This document shows positions 46,122 through 56,300 of a stretch of DNA of 64,000 bases, piece by piece. Within the stretch, counting starts at the first letter, position 1. The number at the start of each line of letters is the position of its first letter. The stretch comes from Saccharina japonica (lineage: Eukaryota > Sar > Phaeophyceae > Laminariales > Laminariaceae): positions 372,001 to 436,000 of the forward strand of contig MEHQ01002427.1 in the NCBI GenBank assembly GCA_008828725.1. The letters run 5' to 3'. Position numbers and translations under genes: made by a program. Below the pieces are notes generated by a model. It was not told the DNA's origin and did not search any database. It saw nothing but the letters and a program-made list of their open reading frames with translations.

Positions 46122-49100
46122 CAGACTTAAGTAGCAGCACATTAGCGTTCAGGTTCTCTGAGAATGACTAACTACTGTAAGTTGTCTGAGTCTGATCGTG
46201 ACTGTCCTCGGGTCTCTGACGACGACTATGTTGGTTATATAGCATAGACCAATGGCCTACCTAGTCACGTGACTAGGTAGGCCAGTGGTCTATGCTATAC
46301 AACCAACAAAATATATACTTTCGGGTTCGTTGATTCTCACCATGCTGCTGCATTGATCTCCGGGGCACTCCCCTCGCCACGAACTAGCATCCAGGGATAT
46401 ACTATAATAACCATTCATAATGTCTCCAGCACACAAGCTCGAAAATAACAAATATGAAGCAAGGCGAGAATCGAACCCACCGACGTAAGCACTCTGAACA
46501 GACTACCCTCAGAACGATGACGGTCTTTGGAAGCTAGCACGGAGCTGTGGTTAGGCAGCCCAGGTCGCACTGATGATGATTTGTAAGAAGGTGGTGTTAC
46601 AGTTGTAAGTGGTGCTCTCGGACCAAGGCAGGATTTTTCACGATGAACTCATGAGAGTTCACGAGCGGGAGGTGAAGGAAACCAAGGTGGCTTGTATCTT
46701 GCGCAAACACTGCGTTGTGCGCATCGTAACGTATCTCCCAACGAGAACGGTGATGCCTCAAACAGCAAAATCAACAAATAAGTCAACTTGAGATTCGATC
46801 GATTGATCGAATGAGTATCTGCGCTCATTCAAACCGAGTTGTAAGCTACCGTTGTGCAGATCGTCGAGGGCAACCTAGGCGCCTACCGAGCGGCCGTTAT
46901 ATGGACGATCACTATCGAGTTTATTCTCTTCAAAAAGTGAATGCATGCTTTATACTGACAACACATGCGTTCACTTTTTAACGAGGACGAACTCGCTGGC
47001 GATCGTCTTTGTATCGGCCGCTCGGAAGGCGCCTAGGTTGTCCTCGACGAAGTGCACAACGGCACTTTTTACCTCGCTTTGAATGGGTGCAGCTACCTCC
47101 TCGATCAATCGCTCGAATGTCGAATTTAATTCTGCATTCATTTGGTTACTTGTGATTTTGCCATCGTCGTTGGAATAAGCGTTTTGGTCCGTACAACGCA
47201 GCCCCTGCGCAAGACACAATCTCCCTTGCTCTTCATCGCCCATAGATAGGTGCCAGGAGGACATGTTAGTGTGGTGGTTGCTGGTGTGATCGCTCAAGCT
47301 GATAGGGCGATGTCGATCCGTCATTGAGCAGCCCCAATCAGCAATCCGTGAAACCGTCGCTGTTCGCGGGAATTTTCCGTGATTTGGCGCAATAATTCAA
47401 GGTGCTGAATTTTGGCGAGGTGCTTAGTGGCGCAGTCAGCGAGCATGGCATGCGTCGCCACATGAATAGTGACTTCTCCGTTGTTGACGCGCTCTCCCTG
47501 CGAGAAGAAGCGTAGTGCGATGTGTTTCGTCCGTGTCGATCACATCGAGCTCCTAGCGATGTGCAGTGCTCCAGTGCTGTGGCAGTTGATTGGCGCTGAA
47601 TGACAATGAAGCTCAACTCAACCATGAAGCTTGAACGATGCACAGCCTCTTTAGTTCCGTGACCGATTGCCGTCAGTTCGGCAGTGGCTGTTGATTGTGC
47701 AGTCAATGTCTGCTTTTTAGTCTCAAAGATGATGGGCGCCGCACCGAGCAGAAATAGGTAGCCCGTGATTGACTTCCTATTGCCCGGCTTTGCTGCGAAC
47801 GGAGCATCGGTGAATACCCGTGCATTGCGAACTGACTCCTCTTGTATGTGATGGTCATGTCCGATCGATGTTTTCGATCCGAAGCAAGCGTTTTGGCAGC
47901 AGTAGAATGTATCGCTGATGGCTTGTCGAATGCCCTCGTTCGTTGTTTGGCAGCATAGCAGGTGTCATACCCGGTGGCCTGTGCAGGGTAAAGTACCGAC
48001 GCCACAATAGTCTGACCCTTGATAGATTATCGCAGACGTCATACTTGTTATTTTGTTGGTTTACGTAGTAGTAAAAGGGCTAAGGACGCCGTCGATGTTG
48101 TCTTCGTTGTTGGAGTTGCTTCGCGTGGAGGCGCCAGTGGCGTGCAGCTCACATGCCAGCAAAGATGGTGTCTCAGGTGATGGGGTGAGGCCAGCAGACC
48201 CCAGCCAAAGATGCTCAGGTGGCCATGGTTCGATCCTTCTCCGGGGGGTTGCTTGTGGCCGCACTGTTATACAGCATGTCTTGGGATCTGCTTACGCAGC
48301 TGTGCGTTCTCTTGATCGAGGGCTTCTCCCTGTGTTCCGGAGATGTCAAAGAAGGAGGTGTGGTCGATATCGTCGTTGATGTAAGCATCTTATTTGTTGT
48401 GGTGAGAAAGTGACGTTTCGACTCTTCTCGACGGTCCCTTCGACGGGTTGTAGATGCCCTACTACTGTTGTGACTAAAACTCGTAGGGGTTTCTTGTCCC
48501 ACGTTTTTGTCACCCAGTTTGGTCGTATGCGTCTCAATCTGCATGAACGCCGTGACTCGTATGGCACGGAGGGTGGTCATGCCCGCTTCCTTGTTGTATG
48601 TCTTGAAGTAGGGCGAAGCTCTGTCCAGTGGCCAGTTCCCGAATAAAACAGCCGTGAAGAACATTCCTCGCCACAGGCCTGAGGAAAAGTTGCGGTCCTT
48701 GAGCAAGCACCTGGCGATGCCGCTCAGCCCTGACTGAGGTATACGCTTGTACTTTCTGCTTGGTTGATTGCTTGCGGATAAATCAACTCAAGCGGTTTCT
48801 TCTTTTCGAGCATGATATTTTAGTACTGTTCATTGTATAGGTAGGAGTCCCGTTGCGTCGTACTGGGTAGTATTCATACTTACGTACGGCACCTGCTGAT
48901 GAATAGTTCATTCTGTTTTGTGTTTGCGTTCTTGGCGCGGGATGATGGAGTGTGGCGACCGTGCGCCCGACGCATGCTGCGGTAGGCACACAAAACCGAC
49001 CGTAGGTATCAATTAAAAGAGGGGCAGAAGAGGCGACAAAGGGCGACACGCGTGGAGGTCTGACATGAGCCCCTGGAACCCCAATAAAGTATTCCAAATA

Positions 49101-50959
49101 TGTATCATGTCCCTCCTCGGGGGAACACAAATTCGCCTCAGTCTCCGTAGATATATTGCATTTACATTTTGGATTTTGGATTTTGCTAATATTACATCCA
49201 ACAGCCCCCCTGCTCGTTTAACTGTCATGATCATGCTCCTGCCATCCTAGCGTCATGATAATCCATTACGTAAGATGCCTTTCATGTAACACTACGAGCA
49301 GTGAAAACCCAGTTGAAGCACTGGTGACATCCCAAATAATAAGTTTACCTGGTGCAGTACGTAGTGCTATCTTGTTTAGTGTACTCCTGAATAGAAACCA
49401 TGAACAACCAAGATACTTCCAATATACATATAAAATCCTCAATCCAAAAACCAACACCGGTATGCACAGCATGTTGACGCCAGGTAACATGAAACGCCAA
49501 ACCTGCCTCAGAAACAGCACTTTCTTCGTTATGGTCTGCAAGCGCCACGTACTCTGCCTGCGATGTAGAGGGCGTGACGCATTTCTCTGTAGTAGAGAAC
49601 CAAGACACACAAGCACCTCAACACATCACTAGCCCTCCCAAAACCGACCTTGTATCAGCTGCCTTACTTGCGTAGTCTGCGTCAGCAAACACCTGCATGC
49701 TCAAACGTTCCACTGTATCTCTCTAGAAAGTAATCCCGAATAAACTCGCCCGTCTCACATATCCTACAATATCAAGTGCTTCCCTCCACTACGCAAACTT
49801 AGGCGCGGCGCAGTACCTAGCCACTGCTCTTATCGCGTTGGAGATGTCTGGCCGAGTCTGGGTTGGTGGCCACATCAGCGAAATAACCTCGCGAAACGGC
49901 CAGTCCCCTGATGCGTCGTTCACATCGAACTTGAACTTGCGTTTATACTCTAGTCCGTGTTTGTCCGCCAGTTATTCAGCGAATGTCTGCTAGGAAATCA
50001 TCATCACACCCTTCTCTCAACCCCCCTCGTACGAGAAACAACCGCAATATCAACTTATCTCTTCAAGGTTCTCGATCGGAATCACTTGGTCTAACTTTCT
50101 GCCAAACTGGCCACACCGAGCCTTTTCTCCTATTATACGTCTTTATGCCGACTTGGGACTCCACCTACCTGCTCACATGACCCAAGCAACCCCTCACACG
50201 AATATTCCACTCACGCTAGCGCAATGGGTATACTCGTGTGCTTGGTTGCTTGGATCAAATGGGCAGGTAGGTGGAGTCCCAAGTGGGCGTAAGACGGTGG
50301 GGAAGAAGTAAACCAGGTGCTACAGTAGGTGTCCAATAGAAAATTGACAAAAAAAATCACAGAGGGCGGTATGCGTGGAAGCCTGACATGAACCCCTGGA
50401 ACCCCATAATAGAAGCACCCCAAGTATGTATCATGCTCTTCCTCGGGGAAAACACAAATCATCCGCTTCAGTTTCCGTGGATACATTTCAATTTTCAATT
50501 TTCAGACCTTGCTACGAGTACATCCTGTTGAGGATGGAAGATGGCCGACTATTATGATAGTCGAGAGGTATGGGCTTGGATTGCTGTTAGGCAAGTCCGG
50601 TTGCGAGCTTCGCTCAGAAGAAAGATATCGATGATATTGAAATGGCGCTCCCAGGCCGATTAAGAGAAGGAGGAAAGGAGAGTGGGAGGATGGGGGTGCC
50701 ATCATCAGTCAGCTCACACGTTTAACCTTTTGATACACAGTACTGTAGTTAAAAAAAATATGACTGTATGCAGGCCAACTGGCTCCAACACAAGATTGCT
50801 CAACAAACGATTTCACTCGCAGGACTGTTAAACATGTGCGAGGGGGAGAAACGGCGGCTCACCATCCCCAGCGACCTCGGCTACGGCAGCAGTGGGATGG
50901 GCAATGTCCCCGGGGGGGCAACACTGGTGTTCGGCGTGGAGCTCTTGAAGATTTCGTGA
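42025..50959 (+). CDS. FKBP2: FKBP2-like peptidyl-prolyl isomerase, ER type (4 exons)
   Basis: Exons 42,025-42,162, 43,840-43,891, 45,771-45,872 and 50,823-50,959 give a 142-residue protein with phases 0, 1 and 1 and GT-AG introns. The N terminus [20 protein letters not shown] is a short signal-like segment. The core follows FKBP2/FKBP13: [64 protein letters not shown] and [15 protein letters not shown]. The FKBP active-site residues (Tyr of HYTG, Asp of FDSS, Phe, Val-Ile, Trp, Tyr of LGYG) are present. FKBP2 proteins act as prolyl isomerases in the ER lumen; this one ends LKIS without a KDEL-type signal. Introns are 1.7, 1.9 and 5.0 kb, and the last contains Copia debris. Exons 1-3 are also duplicated in the inverted left arm. 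Confidence 0.9.
43840..43891 (+). CDS. FKBP exon 2 (GDRLTMHYT)
   Basis: The 52-bp exon lies between CGAAACCAG and ACAG/GTGATC. It encodes [17 protein letters not shown] and the first base of a Gly codon. Confidence 0.85.
44108..44335 (+). CDS. Exon-like ORF within FKBP intron 2 (mirrored at 37,655-37,882 minus)
   Basis: An open frame includes [35 protein letters not shown] and [20 protein letters not shown], then runs into a G tract. Codon use is GC-rich and coding-like. It does not fit into the FKBP protein, whose exons 2 and 3 join perfectly without it. It may be an exon of an unrelated or nested gene, or a retained gene fragment. No family recognised. Confidence 0.35.
45771..45872 (+). 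CDS. FKBP exon 3 (FDSSL ... GWDT)
   Basis: The acceptor is GGTCCACCAG, the donor ACCG/GTGAGT. It encodes [13 protein letters not shown] to GEVIQGWDT, containing most of the ligand pocket. Confidence 0.9.
48960..49203 (-). mobile_element. Copia 3' LTR
   Basis: On the minus strand a purine tract (GAGCAGGGGGGC) is followed by TGTTGGATGTAAT, the usual start of an LTR. About 210 bp downstream align with the upstream copy near 50,295-50,515 (shared GGGGTTCCAGGGGYTCATGT and GAACACATGATACATA-like blocks). The LTR 3' boundary is not clear; it approaches the inverted-repeat edge at 48,954. Confidence 0.6.
49266..49980 (-). pseudogene. Copia RT/RNase H remnant in FKBP intron 3
   Basis: The minus-strand frames (with stops) include [20 protein letters not shown] and [13 protein letters not shown] from the end of reverse transcriptase, then [17 protein letters not shown] and [16 protein letters not shown] from RNase H. 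The order and motifs are those of Copia. It differs in sequence from the Copia pieces inside the arms. Confidence 0.8.
50142..50293. repeat. Inverted repeat, 50-bp arms
   Basis: ACTTGGGACTCCACCTACCT and its inverse AGGTAGGTGGAGTCCCAAGT lead into arms of about 50 bp around a 52-bp loop. Confidence 0.8.
50295..50515 (-). mobile_element. Copia 5' LTR, diverged
   Basis: It is the counterpart of the LTR at 48,960-49,203, about 70% alike by eye. The element between retains only about 1.1 kb, so it is deleted for gag, integrase and most of RT. Confidence 0.5.
50823..50959 (+). CDS. FKBP exon 4 (C terminus)
   Basis: The acceptor TTTCACTCGCAG is followed by [20 protein letters not shown] through ELLKIS and a TGA. 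It lies outside the inverted duplication, so it is present only once. Confidence 0.9.
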
Positions 50960-51102
50960 TGTGGGCTACGCGTACCATTTTGGAGGGGGTACATTATGAT
51001 GCAGTTTAAAGGGGTTTCTAGATCACGAGAAAGGCGGGACATTCGAATGAGGGGTTTCTTACGTAGCTGCAGTGTTTACAAAACATTTGAATGAGGGGTT
51101 TA

Positions 51103-51299
51103 GGGCCCGTTTTAACGGGGAAAAAAAAAAAAAAATGGAAAAAAAAAATCAAATCCGCTTTTCATTGGTCAACACGCGCACCAGCACCAAAGATTAGGAT
51201 CTTGGGGGGGGTGTTGGTGCGTGTGTTGACCAATGAAAAGCGAATTTAAATTTTATTTTCCCCAAATTGAATTCATTTTATACTCGTTAATATGGGCCC
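51103..51299. mobile_element. PIF/Harbinger-like foldback MITE, TTA target duplication
   Basis: The ends GGGCCCGTTTTAACG and CGTTAATATGGGCCC are flanked by TTA (51,100-51,102 and 51,300-51,302). It is the sister of 2702-2903, sharing CGCTTTTCATTGGTCAACAC and its inverse. Confidence 0.8.
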
Positions 51300-51582
51300 T
51301 TATTCCGTAGCTGCAGTATTTACAATTCGCAGTTTGCGTTTTTCTGAGTGGTCAACTATAAGTTGACGGAACCTCTGCAATTACCAGAAACTTGTTGTCG
51401 GCTAGGATTTAAAAGGAAACCCTCCGATTGGTCGAGAAGCCTTTGGTTGACGTCTATATAATATGGGCAAGAAATTAAGCAGGTTTAGATGGAGCAAATG
51501 TCGATGGCAGCCGTCAACTGTACGATACAACGGGTATCCCGAGTTACGAGCATCCAAGATTATATAATTGGGGACAACCCAT

Positions 51583-51696
51583 TCAGAACTGAAAACATTA
51601 TCCCGCACCAATTCCAACGGACCCGGCCCGACCCGACTCAACCCGACCCGTCCTAGTAGTTTGTCCCCAAATACGTGGGACCAGTTCTTAAGGGGT
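51583..51696 (-). mobile_element. TTAA-family MITE with an inserted CCGACCC-rich segment
   Basis: The standard CAGAACTGAAAA ... GGGACCAGTTCTTAAGGGG element is interrupted by about 36 bp of GACCCGGCCCGACCC-type repeats. Confidence 0.55.
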
Positions 51697-52045
51697 TAAG
51701 AGCGGTCAAATTGTCATGGCCTGCCAATATAGATAAAAACTACATATTGGGTTGTTTTTGCCCGTAGACGAAGTAACGTCGTCCGCAAACGAAGTAACGG
51801 ACAAAGCAGGATTTATTGGTAGAGAGAGTGAGGCATGTCTGTATCGGGAACTGGGATAGCGCAAGTTTGTTTTTTTGGGGATGGAGGGCCCTGCACGCAG
51901 TCCTTTCGAGAAAGGCATTGCGTGTAGGTCAGCATCCCCACGTCGGGCACGAGCAAGCACAAGGTCCTGTGACGAGCAGGGGCAGACGTGAGGTAGTCGC
52001 TGGTTAGGCTATGCAAGCCAGGAATTCGTGCCTTCTTTTCTGCCG

Positions 52046-52090
52046 CCCCCCCCCCCCCCCTTTTTTTTGGGGGGGGGGGGGGGGGGGGCA
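52046..52090. repeat. Poly(C)-T8-poly(G) homopolymer palindrome
   Basis: About 16 C, 8 T and about 20 G in succession, able to form a G:C hairpin. Lengths may be inaccurate. Confidence 0.9.
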
Positions 52091-52433
52091 CGAGTAGCTG
52101 GGGTTAAGGATGGTATTTTTCGTTAGGGTTAATGATACCGTGCCATCCGGAGGATTGGTCATTCGAGACAACTGTAAGCCGTACTACTAATAGTTTAAAA
52201 CCCGGCCGGTATCATAGTAGGGAGAGAGGCTGTAAAATAGGGTGGTCGAGATACTCAGGGTATTGCAGGAAGCTGCGATACAGGTATCTGGCCGAGGGGA
52301 GGAACCTCTCTCTCCCACGACCCAGGAAACGATACTTATAATGCAATTCGAAAGATGTACAATAAATTGCCCACTGCGAAGAGCAAAGTGTAGTTAAAAG
52401 CTCTTGTTTCGGCTTGTCTCGGGGTGCTCTTAA

Positions 52434-52515
52434 CCCCTTTAAGAACTGGTCCCACGAATTTGGGGACAAACTACTTGGAATTAGTGTAGGACATTTTTTT
52501 TCAGTTCTGAATGGG
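52434..52515 (+). mobile_element. TTAA-family MITE, single copy
   Basis: TTAA lies on both sides (52,430-52,433 and 52,516-52,519). CCCCTTTAAGAACTGGTCCC and CAGTTCTGAATGGG are the ends. Confidence 0.65.
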
Positions 52516-53144
52516 TTAACCTGGGGTACCCCCTTGCATTGTGTAGCGGTCGGCGCTTGTTGCCATTGTGTCTTCTGACATGCAGAGAAGAAAACAGACA
52601 ACAACAAAACGACGCGTGATGTCTGTCGGCTTGCGCGCGTGCCGTTTGGTGGCATGCTTAAAAAGAAGGCATGGCAGCTTGGAACGAACGTAGGTTTCAT
52701 GTGGCACCGCGTAGTTCCACGGTAGTGTTAGTAGCGCAGGATATTGTCACAGTGGACAGCGCCACTCTCAGCAAGTAGGCCACCCGTAGCCCAAGATTGC
52801 GCAGTAAACGGGCCGCCACGTGTAACCGATGCTGCTCCACCAGCTGTCGCAGTGTAAGCTAGAGGTAAGTCATACGGCATTCATTTTTAAACGTGATGGC
52901 ACTCACGACGATTTCTACCAGGTACAAGCACAATATATTTACATTGATTTCCGCCATATTAACATGCTGTCAAGTCGCAAGCGCCCCTCTCGGCGGTCGA
53001 ATTAAAAAGCATCAGCAACATATCACTCGAGTGGGCCGCTGTCAATAACCAGCCCCCCCCCCTCGCCCCACCTCCAGCACAAAACCCCTACGGATCCGCA
53101 ACCGTTCCTTTTCCGCACTCCGCGGTTCACCATGGTGCAGAAGA

Positions 53145-53340
53145 TCACCTTGGGGAACTCGCCGCCATTACTCGTAGCCTTTCACAAACGTTTTCGTCGG
53201 CCTCGACCGCATGTGCGGTTTGCGACCCGTGATCTAGAGGTCCCTGGTACGAGTATGCAAACGAAAGCCCGTGGCGAGCTGCACCGTGCTCTCCAGCTTT
53301 GTTGACGCACACCAGCGCCCCTCCGAACGTGGGATAAAAC
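53145..53340 (-). CDS. AGA last visible exon ([13 protein letters not shown])
   Basis: The acceptor TTTCGCAG completes an Arg codon. [20 protein letters not shown] then [10 protein letters not shown] match the end of the beta subunit. The usual family C terminus comes soon after, so the following 30 or so residues up to the stop at 53,145 are uncertain. Confidence 0.65.
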
Positions 53341-56300
53341 CTGCGTTTCGTTTTTCATTTGTTTGTATTTTCCAGGGAAAAAAGCAGACAAGAGGGGGGA
53401 CGGGACGGGAGGGCGAAGATATGGACAGGCATACGACACGTACACTTTATGACAGCGTTTATGCGGTAGAAGCAGAAGCCTACCCGCGTTGTGCTATAAA
53501 GTGTGCCGGTTTTAGCGTTACGCTATAAACGAACAAGGCTTTGGCGTTTTTCTCGCCGCAATGATTGAGCTCGCTGCCTGTCAGGTGCACGTGGGAGCCA
53601 TCGATTGGGACCTCTCTTCATGCTGCTCACCGAGATATCTTGCACAGAGCCTCAGCGCAGGCGTCCTGTGGAGAAACTCCTGCGCGCATGCTCTCCACCG
53701 CACGGAACGATGGCAGAAATCTACCGGACAGCGGCAGAAGCGACGGGCAAGGCAGGGGAGTGGTCGGCGTGAGCTGGCTCTACCACAACATGCAACCGCA
53801 CCACTCGTGTGTAGTCACCGGCAGCTGGCAACGCCACGCTGCACTGAACGCACATGCTCCTGGCCTGCCTCGTGATGACCTCGACCTACATGACCATAAC
53901 GCCGGCCTGCCTCGTGATGATGTCGACCTACATGACCATGACGTCGGCCTACCTCGTCGATGATATCGACCTGTGTCGTTCATGACGTCAACTACTCCAT
54001 TCGTGCAGTCGCCGTACCTCACCAGACATCGGCCTACCTAATCATGATGTTGACCTACCGTATTATGACATCGATGTGTCTCATGATGATCTTGACCTAC
54101 TTCATTCATCATGCATCGACGTGTCTCATCACGATGCTGACTAACCTCATCCATGACATCGACCTGTCTCATCAGGATGTTGGTCCACCTGCCTGTCTCA
54201 TCATGATGTTGACCTACCTCGTTCATGCATCGACCTGTCTCATCATCATGATGTTGACCTATACCCCATTCATGACATCGACCTGTCTCACCATAATGTT
54301 GACCTACTGTACCTCATTTATGGCATCGACCTGTCTCGTGTGAGGATACTGATCTACCTCAGTAATGACGTCGGCCTGTCTCACCTACGATTTTGACAGA
54401 CCCCACCATGACTCCATCCTACCTCATCATGACTGATAAACTACACCACCATGACCTCGACCCACCTCATTCATGACACCGACCTATGTACCCCATATTC
54501 ATGCCATCGACCAACCTCATTCATGACATCAACCTCCACCTCTACCTCTCCCTCATGACCCCGTCCTACCTCATCATGACGTCACCGTCGCCAGTCGCCG
54601 CCGCGCCGCCGACATCATTGTCCACGTAGCACCCGGCGCCGGCGATAGGACTGTCCCCAACACGACCGGAAATCTTATTGGCCGCCCCGTTCGTAGTCGT
54701 GCCGCACGCAAGGTCGCCGCGCTCGTCCACAACGACCATTCCGATTGTGTCGTGGTTATCTTCAGATATCTCTAACCGAGCGGGGTCGGACCGCGCCTCC
54801 CGACGTTCTTCCGCCGCCTCCGACTCATCCACGTAGAGCAGTTGCTGCATCCCTGGGCCTCCGGAGCTCATCTCTTCATCCGCGGTGGGTGGAGGCGGGT
54901 ACGGCGGACAGCCATCTCCGGCGCCGTCGAATCCTCTGTAGTAGTTGGGCTGGCAGGAGCGCTGGAGCCAAGACTCGTGCACCCGACGAGACGCGTCCGT
55001 GTCGAGGCTTTCCTCCTCCAGGCCCAGCATCTTGGCGAATGCCGTCGCGCCCTCCCCGGCCAGCATCGTGTGCTCCGTGTGCTGCGTGCGGTGAAGACGC
55101 GAGGAGGGCAAAAAAGGTTAGGAAAAAGGGGGCTGGGGGGGGTGTACTTCATTTCCATGCATGGCCGTAGTCGTATGACCATACACCCTCGCATCCCTAC
55201 AATGCCGGGACAGAGCATGTCGGGTTTTCGCCGACCAGGCAGATATTGCTAGCACCAAGCGCGAAGGGGGGGGGGGGTTGCGCATGTTCCCCGCGTCAAT
55301 TACTCGGCGTTCTTGGACCCGTCTATTCACTTCGCTACTCGTCACTATTCACTGAAATTAATTTCTGTTTTATTCACGAAAAAACAATATATACACGAAC
55401 ACTACTGTATGAGTTTCGAACAATCGACCGATCTCAAACCTGGCGTTTTTCCATCCAATATTTTATGCGAAGCATGTTCATGCTGGGCGCGGTAAAAGTT
55501 GTTCAGCTCTTGTCGTGCAGCATCTGAAACCTCAATTTCAGCGCCTACGACAAGGTATGCTATTAACAGGAAGCGCACGACACTATCTCAGCGCACGACA
55601 CTATCTCACCTCCATGACAGCTCTCGCAACAGACGAGGCGTTCTTTATTCGGCGAATGCACGCCACGGCGCCGACCGAGTGCTGAGGCCCGAACATGACC
55701 ATCGAGTCAAGGGTCACCTCTCCGCCGCTGTCCGGGTGGCCGCCGTACCCTGCCGATAGATAGAAACGAATCACCAGCAGGAACTTGTGAGCGTTACTTC
55801 TGTAGGCAAACCCTTGGGTTAGTTACACTGCTATAGGCATGCACTTAGACCAGACTGTAGCCATACCAAAGATCAGACCTTACGCAAATCCTCACGTTAG
55901 ACTGTACGCATGCCCTCAAAAATTGCCAGGTACCAGGTATTGTTTTTCAACAGTAGTGGCATCGAAACCGCAAAAGCTACATAGCAACATCATCACCGTA
56001 CACAGCGAAAATCTTGTGCGTCAGAAGAGAGGAAAACCCTACCGACGGTCTGCAAGAACGGCTTCCCGCATACTATTAATACTATTAATACTGCTGTAGG
56101 TAGCCTGGTACCTGATACATTTTGTTTGCTAAAATGTACGATTTTTCCTGTTTGTTTACTACAGTACATACATCTAGTTTGTTTTCCAGGTTTGTTTTTT
56201 TCAGTCCACTGGATAATTATTGGCGCCTGTTAAGTGACCACGGACTAGATGAGGGCAAGGTCGTGGCGATGAATCAAGGTGACAACATCAACAGCAGCAG

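Larger units (their letters stand above)
41867..48954 (-). repeat. Right arm of giant inverted repeat
   Basis: It is the reverse complement of 32,951-40,118 with over 99% identity outside the TAC tract by eye. Here the arm sequence runs on smoothly into the LTR and intron that lead to FKBP exon 4, so this arm appears to be in its native context. Confidence 0.95.

Noticed and set aside
53870..54560. Possible CRISPR array
   Set aside because: Units are diverged and directly adjacent with no constant repeat/unique spacer pattern. The host is a eukaryote and the tract is intronic.
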